From: Polynucleobacter hirudinilacicola
GTDB taxonomy: Bacteria; Pseudomonadota; Gammaproteobacteria; Burkholderiales; Burkholderiaceae
Direction: 5' to 3'
Assembly (NCBI RefSeq): GCF_002192535.1
Contig: NZ_NAIA01000003.1
Location: forward strand, 990,777 to 1,054,776
DNA length: 64,000 nucleotides
Position numbers and translations under genes: made by a program. Numbering within the stretch: position 1 is the stretch's first letter; each line of letters opens with the position of its first letter. The notes under the pieces are model-generated. The model was not told the origin of the DNA. It saw only the letters and a list, made by a program, of their open reading frames with translations, and ran no database searches. Below, one piece after another: positions 26,856-36,359 of this stretch.

Positions 26856-28490
26856 CTAGGCTGCTAAGGACATATCGCTGAGCTGCTTAATGGCATGCGC
26901 AGTTGCGAGGTCGCGGAATTCAAAGCCATTACCCTGACTTGGCAGAATCAGACCGAAACTTGCTAATTCCTGAATAGCGGCCTGCAATACGGGCCTTGGG
27001 GACTGTAGCTCGAGGACTAAATCCTCAATCGATTTTTCTGGAGAAATAGCTGCCTTAAAGATCAAAGAATTCGCTACCGGTGATAGCTGATCCAATAATG
27101 CTTGCAAGTCAACACGGACACCCTCTGGTAAGAGATCTAAATCTGGTACCGTCATTGTCAGCACCCTTGAGAAAAGTGGCTTATGTGGACGAGGCCCCAG
27201 TAGGCGCACACTAGTCCGTGGCTCACCTTGATTTTGCACATTGCCTGCCGCAACCATCATGCGAGAACCCACCAATCGATCAACACCCTTTTCACCCAAA
27301 ATCGTTTGTAAAGTTGGTAATGCGTGGATGCCATAAACCAACAAAACAATGGGGTTCTTTTTCGATAAATCGATCAAGGTTTTACTCAGGCGCTCAGCAT
27401 TACCTTCTGCAAATGATTGCGAAGATTTAAGCTTACTTGGCATATAGCACTCAAGTTGAGCTAGCACACAGGAGCACACTGCATCAGCTTGTTTGTGTGC
27501 AGGCAGTCGAATATGAACTGGTTGAAAACCATGATTCATCGCTTCATTACCAATCGCATCTATTAATGCGGTAGTAATAGAAGGCGGCCAAGATTCCACC
27601 GCTAGCCATTGCGCAATGCCGCCATCGGCGGATGTACAAACCTCTGCTAAAAATGGCATACCGCCCCACTGTGTAGGATGGTTTGTTGGAGCTGATGGGA
27701 CTGGACCAATTGCTATAAAACCTGCTGAATTCGCTACGTCTTTTGTCGGTGATTTTTTGGGTTTAATGAGAACCCATGGCACACAATGCGGTGCCAGTTT
27801 TTGCACTAAAGTATTTGCGAGAGGCAAACGCAAAGCGAAAGATTGTTTCGCCAAAGAAAGCGCCGTGCGATAGACCTCGACGGAGATTAAGTCCTGCGCC
27901 CCAGTGGGTACGACTTCAGCATGGGATGCAATGCCAATCCCCATCGGCTGGGCCAATGATTTCTGCTTATTTAACCAGTGACTAACAGCCTGGGCCAATT
28001 GACAGGCCCTGTCAGCATCATCCAAATGTGCCGCTGGATGACCAAACCAAGTCAACAACCCACCATCGGGAAGTGGCATAGCCCTGCCATCCAATGCTTG
28101 CGTTAATTTCATGACAAATTGACGGAACTCCATCATTTGTCGATTGTGTTCAAGAACCGCCTCTGGATTAGGGGGTGGAATATCAGAACTTACAAAAGCA
28201 ACCGCGCTAATTAAGCGCCAGGCATAGCCTTTTTTATTCTGAATACTACTTTTTTTAATGTCATCGAATTGATGGGAGTCTAAAACTTCTCTAGCGAGAA
28301 TCGCGACCTTGCCACGACTCGAGACGCCCAGCATTTTGAAAATGGTAAAGAGATGCTGCTTTACCGTGCCATAGGTGATTTTTAAATCAGCGGCAATTTC
28401 TTTATTGGACTTACCTTGTGCGATCAAATCCAAGATTTGCAATTGCCTCTGGGAAAAAGAGGATTTTGCTGAAGATGGATGCTCGCTCAT
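26856..28490 (-). CDS. LuxR-type HTH regulator with degenerate cyclase- and ATPase-like regions
   Basis: The LuxR-type HTH is at the N-terminus (about residues 10-70: FSQRQLQILDLIAQGKSNKEIAADLKITYGTVKQHLF, split here as one domain). Residues about 90-245 follow the pattern of class III cyclase domains (AFVSSDI, then GGLLTWFGHPAAHLDDADRA, GIGIASHAEVVPTG and YRTALSLAKQS), but the metal-binding aspartates of an active site are not convincing. Residues about 265-540 resemble the ATPase part of cyclase/ATPase regulators without a P-loop. In LAL/MalT-type proteins the HTH is C-terminal, so the order is reversed. It is probably a ligand- or protein-sensing regulator of the surrounding genes; dyads at 22661 and 11165 are candidate targets. 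Confidence 0.75.
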   Translation of the reverse strand: MSEHPSSAKSSFSQRQLQILDLIAQGKSNKEIAADLKITYGTVKQHLFTIFKMLGVSSRGKVAILAREVLDSHQFDDIKKSSIQNKKGYAWRLISAVAFVSSDIPPPNPEAVLEHNRQMMEFRQFVMKLTQALDGRAMPLPDGGLLTWFGHPAAHLDDADRACQLAQAVSHWLNKQKSLAQPMGIGIASHAEVVPTGAQDLISVEVYRTALSLAKQSFALRLPLANTLVQKLAPHCVPWVLIKPKKSPTKDVANSAGFIAIGPVPSAPTNHPTQWGGMPFLAEVCTSADGGIAQWLAVESWPPSITTALIDAIGNEAMNHGFQPVHIRLPAHKQADAVCSCVLAQLECYMPSKLKSSQSFAEGNAERLSKTLIDLSKKNPIVLLVYGIHALPTLQTILGEKGVDRLVGSRMMVAAGNVQNQGEPRTSVRLLGPRPHKPLFSRVLTMTVPDLDLLPEGVRVDLQALLDQLSPVANSLIFKAAISPEKSIEDLVLELQSPRPVLQAAIQELASFGLILPSQGNGFEFRDLATAHAIKQLSDMSLAA

Positions 28491-28537
28491 AAGCTAAAAC
28501 AAGAGTTTCCCCCTCCAATTAAGGAGAGGGAATTTGT

Positions 28538-29743
28538 TTAACGCTCACGCATACCTTGATGGAATGCAATGTAAATAGGACGCATTAAATAACGCAATAC
28601 AGATTGACGATCAGTGACGATATCCGCCTGGGCAGTCATACCAGGGTCAATCGTTTTAGCAGGATCATCACCCAAGTTTTTCATCGGCAATGAGATGATG
28701 ACCTTGAAATAAGGCTGTTGCTTCTCATCCAATGTGCTGTAGGAAGAAACCATCGAAACAGTGCCTTCCATCGTGCCGTAGCGCATGAAATCGTAAGTGC
28801 CAAATTTAACACGAGCTTTTTGACCCACTTTGACAAAGCCAATATCGGTTGGTAAGACACGCACTTCAGCGTGGAGGTTACCGTCAGATGGAACCACGTT
28901 CATCAAAATAGCGCCTGGAGGAATAACGCCACCCACCGTACGGAACTTCAGATCTTGCACAACGCCGTCTACTGGAGACACAACGTCTACACGCTCTAAA
29001 CGATCGCGCATTTTGTTGAGTTGCTCTTCGGTCTGCACCATTTCATTGGCAGACAAATTCAGCTCATCCATATTAGTACGACGATAACGCAGCAACTCTG
29101 CTTTTGCTTGGGATAAATTACGCTGCGCATCTAGTGCTTGTACACGAGTTGCAAGCTTTTCTTTAGACAATTCACCACGGATATTGCTAACCTCAGACAA
29201 AATCTTAATTTCGCCTTCGAGTTGCGTTACTTGATCACGTGAAGTCTTGAGTGTTGTCTTTTGCTCTTCAACCATCTTGTCGAATTCTTTAGGAACATCC
29301 GAGAAATTAGCATCACGGCCATCAAGCAAGGCGCGCAAACGCTCTACTCTGGCATACAGACCCCAATACTTTGCATTCAAAGTCTCATATTCAGCGGATG
29401 GCTCGGTATCGTTTAGGCGCATTAGCACTTCGCCCTCTTTGACCTTTTGGCCATCGACTACATTGATCGTAGCAATACGACCACCGTCAACGTGCTGGAT
29501 TACCTTTACGGCCTGAATCGGCATAATTTGTCCGGTTGAAAGCGCCACGACATCTAGCTTGGCAAACATCGCCCAAACAAAGAAGATGCCAACGGTATAA
29601 GCAACCAATTTGATGGTAGTGCGCATATACGTTGGAGGAGTTGCCTCTTCCAACAAAATCGCCTTAGCCAAATAGTTATCAGCACGGCTACCCAACACTA
29701 AGTTTGGACGGTCATTTGATGGTAAGTTTGGATCATTACTCAT
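28538..29743 (-). CDS. HlyD-family type I secretion adaptor
   Basis: 401 residues. One N-terminal membrane helix (about 45-65: KLVAYTVGIFFVWAMFAKL) is followed by a lipoyl-like/barrel-sandwich part (VIQHVDGGRIATINVVDGQKVKEGEVLMRL), a long coiled coil (about 120-250) and the returning barrel part (VVSPVDGVVQDLKFRTVGGVIPPG). This is the periplasmic link between an ABC exporter and a TolC-like channel. It is 87 bp downstream of the ABC gene and completes the three-part system. Both giant adhesins and the metalloprotease lack signal peptides and are the likely cargo. Confidence 0.92.
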   Translation of the reverse strand: MSNDPNLPSNDRPNLVLGSRADNYLAKAILLEEATPPTYMRTTIKLVAYTVGIFFVWAMFAKLDVVALSTGQIMPIQAVKVIQHVDGGRIATINVVDGQKVKEGEVLMRLNDTEPSAEYETLNAKYWGLYARVERLRALLDGRDANFSDVPKEFDKMVEEQKTTLKTSRDQVTQLEGEIKILSEVSNIRGELSKEKLATRVQALDAQRNLSQAKAELLRYRRTNMDELNLSANEMVQTEEQLNKMRDRLERVDVVSPVDGVVQDLKFRTVGGVIPPGAILMNVVPSDGNLHAEVRVLPTDIGFVKVGQKARVKFGTYDFMRYGTMEGTVSMVSSYSTLDEKQQPYFKVIISLPMKNLGDDPAKTIDPGMTAQADIVTDRQSVLRYLMRPIYIAFHQGMRER

Positions 29744-29830
29744 AGTTTTTTCTCACGTTTAATCTTTTTATCTACTACGCACTACTCGTTCATTAATGGT
29801 TACAAATCGTCTTTACATCCGTTTTAATTC

Positions 29831-32800
29831 TTAAGCAGCGGCATTAGTCGGTTGCTTGAGAAGCTCACTGGGTGGCCCAGCAGCCCGCAAGTAACCCTTA
29901 TCAAAGACCAATAAGGTGTCAGCCAAACGAATATGGCTAGGACGGTGACTAATAAAGAGCACTGTGGTGTTGCCTTTGAGGGCCTTGAGAGCCTCAACAA
30001 ACTTCGCATCACCCTCTGGATCTAAACCAGAGCCAGGCTCATCAAAAATCATGATTGGCGCACGGGTTAAATATGTTCTAGCAAGTAATAATTTCTGTTT
30101 AAGGCCAGAAGGCAATTCATTGGTGTTGTCACCCAAGCGATAGTCAATGCCACGCGGCAAGGAGAGTACGGTATCTAATGCGCCTGCCATATCCAAGGCT
30201 TGATACACCTCGTCATTGGTAGCATCTGGCCGTGCCAAACGTAAGTTTTGAGCAATGGTGGCCCTAAAGAATTGCATGTCTTGTGGTGCATAGCCAATTA
30301 AGCGGCGCAATTCTTGAGAGTCGAGCTGACGAATATCAACACCATCGATCAAAATGCTACCGGCTTGTGGTTGATACATGCCCAACAACATTTTGAGCAA
30401 GGTAGACTTGCCGCCACCGTTTGGACCAGAGATCGCCACCATCTCACCTGGCTGAACACGGAATTCAACACCAATTAATGCTGGATCCACATTCAATGAA
30501 TAGCGGAATGACACCCGGGCAAACTCAATACGCCCTTCTAAACCACGAGCAATTGGAGAGGCCGCATTTTCTTGACGCTCACCTTGAATACGCATCAAGG
30601 TATCAATTTGGCGAGTAGCACTGCGAATACGCTCTAAACGGGTCATATTGACAAAGGCAGTTTGTAAGGGAGTCAATACACGCCACATCAGCATCATTGA
30701 GGCAATCAAAGCGCCTGATGAGAGTGTTTGGTCAATCACAGCAGGAGTAGTGAATGACACGATTAACAAGGCTGCCAACATCATCACAAAATAGGATATG
30801 CCGACCAACAGAGATGAAAGTTTTTCTGCCTTGAATGATGCCATTGTTGCGCTTGCAGAGGTCTCGCGTAAACGCTCTAACCATAAATACTGTGCGCCAG
30901 ACTCACGGATATAACGCATTTTGCTGGTCATCTCAATCAAGAACTCAGTACGTTTTGTTGAGGTTCTACTGACGTCGATAACACTGTCATTCGTTCTTCT
31001 AGAGAAAATAAAGAACAGACCTGTATACACAACCACCATGATGACAAACAAAAGCAATGCAATCGGGTTAATGATAGATAAACCAATCAGCAACACCAAG
31101 GTCGCTGGAGTCTCAAGTAAGGTTGAGGCGATAGGGCCAGTAAAAAGGTCTCGAATACCTTCAAATGACTGTAAGCGAGCGGTTTGCGAGCCAACTGACG
31201 CACGTTCGGTATAGCTTGGTGGCATTGCCAATACGTGCTGCAAAATAGCCGTGCCGAAAAGATACTCAATACGGCCAGAAATGTAAGACAAAATGCTCGC
31301 GCGCTGACGTATGAAGAAATACGAAAACGCCAATGCAATAAAGGCGCCCAAACTCAAGTAAAACAAAGTATCTAAAGCGCCAGACGGAATAATGGTGCTA
31401 TACACCACCATGAGGAAGAGGGAACCAGACATAATCACCACGCCTGATACCAAAGAGGATATGGTTGCTTGGCCAATCAATGGAGAAAAGCGATACAAGG
31501 TATGAGCAACCCATGACTTATTGTCAGGCAATTTAAACTCAGCGCGCTCATAGAAATACGCACGACCTTCCATGCCTAGATTGGACTCTAACCGTGGCTC
31601 AGTGACCGAATCTTGGCCAACGCGGAGTTGATTGCCAATACGTCCCAGCACTACGAACGCCTTACCCTCATTCGGAATAAACAAGCAAGGCAATGCGCGG
31701 CTATCAATTTCACTAAGGCGGCACTCGACATCAGACATCTTGTAATTTAACTGCGCCATTGCATTTTGAAAGCCAGTTAAATCTAAGTTATCCGTGAAAT
31801 ACGGCAAAGATTCTGCAACTGCACGAGCAGAATCTTGCGAGTTCATGAGCTTCAATAATAAAGATAGGCATCCAGAAAAATCGGTTTCATCTTTAAAGTT
31901 ACCACTGACAGTCTCATGCATACGCTCCCATTTGCGGGTTGCTAAACCACCCTGCTTAAATGGAGACTGGAAGAAGGCTGCTGCAGAAAGCGGCTGATAG
32001 CTAGCAGGCAACTGCTGACGCGGGGTGAATGCAGGAATGCTAGCAACCATACCGCTACCTTGACTCACGTCACGCAGTGTATTGAAGCCTCCCTCGGGCG
32101 CTTCGATTAACTGACCGTCTTGCAAAATCAACTTCCGATCAGCCATACGCAGGAAGGATGGGCGCTCGGATACCAGAACCAAAGTAACCTTACCGCGGAT
32201 AGACTCGAGATACTTCAATAGCAGGCTATCACCCTCGGAGTCCATCGCTGAACTAGCATCATCAAACAAAACGATATTCGGATTACTAGATAAAGCGCGC
32301 ACAATCGCAATACGTTGACGATATCCTGGTGGCATTGAATCGGCTGCCATATCACCAACGATCGAATCCCAACCGCGCGGCATTTTGGAAACAAAATCTG
32401 CCAAACCTAATTCTTTGGCAATACGCAAAGCGTCGTCTACGCGCCCTGCATCATAAACAGTGGCATTGTCCAAAAGCGAACCTTCAAACATCACTGCTTT
32501 TTGTGGCAAATACGCAATTTGCTTAGTGAATGAGTCAATCGGGAGTGCTTTTAAATTGATGTCATTAAATAAGACATCGCCACTCTGTGGCTGAATAATG
32601 CCGGACATTAATTGCAATAGCGTGCTTCGACCAGCACCACCATGACCGCCAATTGCGATGCACTCACCCGCACGAACATGCAAGGAAAGGTTTTGAAACA
32701 AAGGTCTCTCAATTGCAGGGAATTGATAAGTCACATTAGTGAGCTTGAGATCGGCTGGCTTAGATTCCACTTCAATGGTTTTAGCCAGTGCATCTACTAC

Positions 32801-34405
32801 ATCATCCTGCACTTGTGTTGGCAAGGAACCGTTATCCAAGGCCTTAGCCAATTTGTCACGCAACACTTCATCCTGTTGATACTTGGCCCACATGCCACCT
32901 AAACGCTGGAGCGGAGCTAAAGAACGCATGCCTAACAATACGCAGGCAGCCAATTCACCATTGGATAAACGACCAATAATGACAAGGTATGCCCCCAAAG
33001 CAACCACTAGAACGGTCATCAGAGGTGAGAACACATTTCCTATTCCTGATGACATATCTAGCGCATAGGTCATGCGCGCCATCATCTTGGCGCAACTCTC
33101 TTGGAGACGCTCATACCTTCTCAGCATCAACGACTCCATCGTCATTGACTTTAAGGTGTGCACGTTTTTGAGGATTTCGTTCAGGAAATTAGCGCGGCGC
33201 AAGTCCCCTTCTTTTTGATCCTTAATTAAGGCAGGATCTTCGCGACCATTTTTCCAGGTGATAAATACAAATACGCTGTATCCGGCCATCAACAATAGAC
33301 CAACCCATGGGCTAATCAAGAACACGATCAAGACATACAAGATCGTGAATGGTAAATCCATTAACTGCTGAAAAGTCTGGCCTGAATAGTGATACTTCAA
33401 AGTGGAAACAGATTTGAAGTCTTCCATGATTGCGCCAGTACCCTTGCGCTCAAAGTCATGTAAAGGTTCAGCCAGTAAACGATCTGCTAAAGATAAATAA
33501 GCACGATGCTCAAAACGCGCAGAGATCCATGCAGTAGCAAAGGATCTTAGTACTCGAATCATTGATTCCAGCGCAACGGCTAAGCCAACACCTACAGCAA
33601 AAATAACTAAGGTATCAGAAGATTGGCGCGGCAAAATGCGGTCATACAACTGCAACATCAACAACGGGAATGCTAAGGCCAAAATATTGATGATGATGCT
33701 AGCGACTAAGATCGTATTACGCTCTTGGTCAAATGGTGACATTTGAGAAACCGCATTATGCGGTGACTTGTTATGACGTGCATCTTGGTAGCGCTGCCAT
33801 ACTGTTTTTAAGTCTGCAAAAAAAGCAGCTAACTCGCGCTCACTAGTCGCTTGAAATTCTTCAAGGCGACGACTCAGCCTGGTGTAAATAGCATCAGCAG
33901 AATATTGATCAGCAAGCTCTTGTTTGCGCTGGGCAATTGAAAGGTCATCTAGACCCCCTTTCGCCTTAACAGATTTCCAAGAGCTGTGCGCTGAACCGCG
34001 TAATTTTTGGACATCATTGAAAACAGTATGGATAACTGTTTCAATACCAGTAAATATCCAGGCTAAGAGCAACCATACTGGTTTAGCAATTAAACCTAAT
34101 GGCGATAGCAAACCTCTCACAACACCTGGCAAGGCATTCCAAATCCGTATGCTGGTATTGCTAATACTTGTGACTAGCGATTTAAAACCACTAATGACGG
34201 CCAAGATAATTTGAATCGCCTTTGGCACAACTAACTGTGATGCTTTGACAAACGCCAAAATGGCTTTGTCGAATAAATTAAATGTCCACCAGAACACAGT
34301 AAAAAGGATGATCAATAAACCACCAAGTAATCCAATAATAGGAGCGCTGATAGCACCCACTACTTTCTTGAGGCCAGTAAAAAGATTTGATAAGAATGAG
34401 TTCAT
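29831..34405 (-). CDS. Tandem-fused type I secretion ABC exporter (two TMD-NBD units)
   Basis: 1524 residues, about twice the family's usual length of about 700. An N-terminal extension (1-220) has several membrane segments and a charged helix. Unit 1 has six helices (about 230-500) and an ATPase with departures from consensus: Walker A GGHGGAGRST (Lys replaced by Arg, about 588), signature MPPGYRQR, Walker B VLFDDASS (Asp for the catalytic Glu, about 713) and Glu instead of His in the switch loop (LVSERPS, about 746). A region at about 850-970 looks like the inactive C39-like domain that binds RTX cargo. Unit 2 is canonical: GPNGGGKST (about 1330), LPSGLKQK, MIFDEP (about 1455) and FISHRPS. 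It thus encodes an asymmetric heterodimer-like exporter in one chain. No internal stop or frameshift is present. Confidence 0.92.
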   Translation of the reverse strand: MNSFLSNLFTGLKKVVGAISAPIIGLLGGLLIILFTVFWWTFNLFDKAILAFVKASQLVVPKAIQIILAVISGFKSLVTSISNTSIRIWNALPGVVRGLLSPLGLIAKPVWLLLAWIFTGIETVIHTVFNDVQKLRGSAHSSWKSVKAKGGLDDLSIAQRKQELADQYSADAIYTRLSRRLEEFQATSERELAAFFADLKTVWQRYQDARHNKSPHNAVSQMSPFDQERNTILVASIIINILALAFPLLMLQLYDRILPRQSSDTLVIFAVGVGLAVALESMIRVLRSFATAWISARFEHRAYLSLADRLLAEPLHDFERKGTGAIMEDFKSVSTLKYHYSGQTFQQLMDLPFTILYVLIVFLISPWVGLLLMAGYSVFVFITWKNGREDPALIKDQKEGDLRRANFLNEILKNVHTLKSMTMESLMLRRYERLQESCAKMMARMTYALDMSSGIGNVFSPLMTVLVVALGAYLVIIGRLSNGELAACVLLGMRSLAPLQRLGGMWAKYQQDEVLRDKLAKALDNGSLPTQVQDDVVDALAKTIEVESKPADLKLTNVTYQFPAIERPLFQNLSLHVRAGECIAIGGHGGAGRSTLLQLMSGIIQPQSGDVLFNDINLKALPIDSFTKQIAYLPQKAVMFEGSLLDNATVYDAGRVDDALRIAKELGLADFVSKMPRGWDSIVGDMAADSMPPGYRQRIAIVRALSSNPNIVLFDDASSAMDSEGDSLLLKYLESIRGKVTLVLVSERPSFLRMADRKLILQDGQLIEAPEGGFNTLRDVSQGSGMVASIPAFTPRQQLPASYQPLSAAAFFQSPFKQGGLATRKWERMHETVSGNFKDETDFSGCLSLLLKLMNSQDSARAVAESLPYFTDNLDLTGFQNAMAQLNYKMSDVECRLSEIDSRALPCLFIPNEGKAFVVLGRIGNQLRVGQDSVTEPRLESNLGMEGRAYFYERAEFKLPDNKSWVAHTLYRFSPLIGQATISSLVSGVVIMSGSLFLMVVYSTIIPSGALDTLFYLSLGAFIALAFSYFFIRQRASILSYISGRIEYLFGTAILQHVLAMPPSYTERASVGSQTARLQSFEGIRDLFTGPIASTLLETPATLVLLIGLSIINPIALLLFVIMVVVYTGLFFIFSRRTNDSVIDVSRTSTKRTEFLIEMTSKMRYIRESGAQYLWLERLRETSASATMASFKAEKLSSLLVGISYFVMMLAALLIVSFTTPAVIDQTLSSGALIASMMLMWRVLTPLQTAFVNMTRLERIRSATRQIDTLMRIQGERQENAASPIARGLEGRIEFARVSFRYSLNVDPALIGVEFRVQPGEMVAISGPNGGGKSTLLKMLLGMYQPQAGSILIDGVDIRQLDSQELRRLIGYAPQDMQFFRATIAQNLRLARPDATNDEVYQALDMAGALDTVLSLPRGIDYRLGDNTNELPSGLKQKLLLARTYLTRAPIMIFDEPGSGLDPEGDAKFVEALKALKGNTTVLFISHRPSHIRLADTLLVFDKGYLRAAGPPSELLKQPTNAAA

Positions 34406-34417
34406 AACAAGGCCAAA

Positions 34418-36073
34418 TTAATTAGGTTTTACGTTGTTTACACCAGGAACAGGAGGCTCTGCAAGAACTTTTCCAGTGCCTTCAACAATAGGTTGACCAC
34501 TAGAGTTCACTCCCAGGGCAGGTTTGCTACCAAAGACTGAATCTTTCTTGGAGGCATTCTGAATCCAGCGCGCATCAGCTTTCGGCAAACCTCCGCCGCC
34601 CACACATGGATCATCGTCCAACTTGGTGCCACCGCCCAGAGACTTAAAGAGATCAACAGAGGCGCGTAACTGATCAAAACGCGCGGAAATTGCAATGTCT
34701 TCTGTATTAAATACAGAGCGCTGAATTTCATACAACTGCACATAATCCATGCCACCCAACTCAACAACTCTCTGACTCATTACCGTCAAACGCTGCGCTT
34801 TATCGCGGGACTCATTTAATGAGTCGTAGGCCTTAGCTGTCAAAGTAATGCCTGTGAGGGAATCCTCAACCTCGCGTAATGATGAGAGGACTGTATTGGC
34901 ATATGTCTCTAGCATCTCAACGTTTTTAGCACTTGCAATTTGCACTTGTGCCTCACGTTTGCCGCCGTCAAAAATGTTAGCCACTAAATTACTGGTGACG
35001 TTGTAGAAAAGACTTTGCGGCATTGTTAAGGTCGACAACAAATAACTACCGTAACCACCACCACCGGTTAAGACGAAATTAGGCAATATATTGGCTCGCG
35101 CAGCATAGAGATCCGCTTTAGCAGCAACCAACATGGCCTCAGAACGACGAATATCAGGACGACGGCACAGCAAATCAGAAGGCAGACCAGGCTCAACGAC
35201 TGGAACCTTAATGCCTTCAACCGATTTAGCTGCGATCTTTAAGGTGGAAGGAGTGCGGCCTAGCAAAGTAGCAAGACGCGTAAAAGCACGCTCTTTTTGT
35301 TGACGGAGCGCTGTGACCTGAGCATCCGTATTGTTTGTCAGAATGACCTGTTGGTAGTAATCAATCTCAGTGGCATCACCCTTATCAACGCGACGCTTCA
35401 ATCCACGAGTTAAGGTTTTGATGGCCTCTAAGTTACGCTCACCAACCCGAATCCGCTCATCTAATGAGACAACTTGGAAATACACAGTAACTACGTCACT
35501 CGCCAAACTTAAGGCAACTACTTCGCGGTTGAACTCACTTGCTAGAGCCTGCGCGAAAGCAGACTGTGTATCAAAACCTTTTTTACCCCAGAGGTTTACT
35601 TCATAACTTGCTAGCAAACCAACCTGCCATGTTCCTTGACTACTCCACTGCGATTTATTTGCCGCAGAGCCAATCGCGGGATATGGCGCCTGACTGGAAT
35701 AACCACCCACCGCATCAATCGTGGGGTATTCAGCAGACTTCACTACATCCGCCTGCGCTCTAGTTTGAGCAACCCTAGCAATCGCTACTCTGAGGTCGTA
35801 GTTATTAGTGAATGCAGTGTCAACCAGTCCGTTTAACTCGTCGCTACCAAAATCCTGCCACCACTTTTCTTTCGGCTTAGGCAGTTGAACTTGGACCTCT
35901 GCCTTATATTGCTTTGGCATCCAGCGCACGTAATCAGGGCCATCTGGCGCATCGCCCTCCTTGACGATCGGGGATGTACAACCCGACATCACTAAGGCAC
36001 AACAGGCCACATAGATAGGCAATCGCACAAAAAGTGGCTTGCGGGACGGTTTCGTTCCGTTAGAAATAGTCAT
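34418..36073 (-). CDS. TolC-like outer-membrane channel lipoprotein (NodT/OEP family)
   Basis: 551 residues. A lipobox (ALVMSGC, about residue 32) is followed by two outer-membrane-efflux-protein repeats with long helices (for example RVAQTRAQADVVKSAEYPTIDAVGGY and RRPDIRRSEAMLVAAKADLYAARANILPNF, given here as two halves of the fold). It forms the outer-membrane tunnel of the type I secretion system. It is the first gene of the same-strand series; the ABC gene starts 12 bp after its stop. The region upstream is divergent with the HD-GYP gene. Confidence 0.92.
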   Translation of the reverse strand: MTISNGTKPSRKPLFVRLPIYVACCALVMSGCTSPIVKEGDAPDGPDYVRWMPKQYKAEVQVQLPKPKEKWWQDFGSDELNGLVDTAFTNNYDLRVAIARVAQTRAQADVVKSAEYPTIDAVGGYSSQAPYPAIGSAANKSQWSSQGTWQVGLLASYEVNLWGKKGFDTQSAFAQALASEFNREVVALSLASDVVTVYFQVVSLDERIRVGERNLEAIKTLTRGLKRRVDKGDATEIDYYQQVILTNNTDAQVTALRQQKERAFTRLATLLGRTPSTLKIAAKSVEGIKVPVVEPGLPSDLLCRRPDIRRSEAMLVAAKADLYAARANILPNFVLTGGGGYGSYLLSTLTMPQSLFYNVTSNLVANIFDGGKREAQVQIASAKNVEMLETYANTVLSSLREVEDSLTGITLTAKAYDSLNESRDKAQRLTVMSQRVVELGGMDYVQLYEIQRSVFNTEDIAISARFDQLRASVDLFKSLGGGTKLDDDPCVGGGGLPKADARWIQNASKKDSVFGSKPALGVNSSGQPIVEGTGKVLAEPPVPGVNNVKPN

Positions 36074-36359
36074 AAATACAAGTTATTTATTTAGGTATAA
36101 GTATTTAAATCAATTAGATACGTTAATTTAGTGATTTTTTTTCTTCAACACAGCAATTAGTACATTAGATTCGATATATAACTAAATTCATAGAGTAGAT
36201 GTTGCATCTAAATCACGATACTTAAATACTACTTTTTATTTTTATTATTAGTATTTATATACTAGTAATAAAACAATAGATTTACACCTGACCAAGATAT
36301 ATTGAGTAAACGCAATAAAACTCAATGCAATGCGCCATTCCTCCTATTAGAATTCTTTG
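36074..36359. promoter_or_regulatory. Divergent promoter region of the secretion series and the HD-GYP gene
   Basis: This 286-bp gap is very AT-rich. It holds the dyad TAGTAT-TTAT-ATACTA (36249-36264) and one half-site ATATAAC (36176-36182) with a degenerate partner, similar in spacing to the dyads at 11165 and 22661. Several AGTATTTAA-like stretches are also present. No gene was found. Individual promoters could not be assigned. Confidence 0.45.

Noticed and set aside
26300..26881. Plus-strand open frames opposite the ClpP-like gene
   Set aside because: No family pattern and no ribosome binding site; the minus-strand gene has clear motifs throughout.
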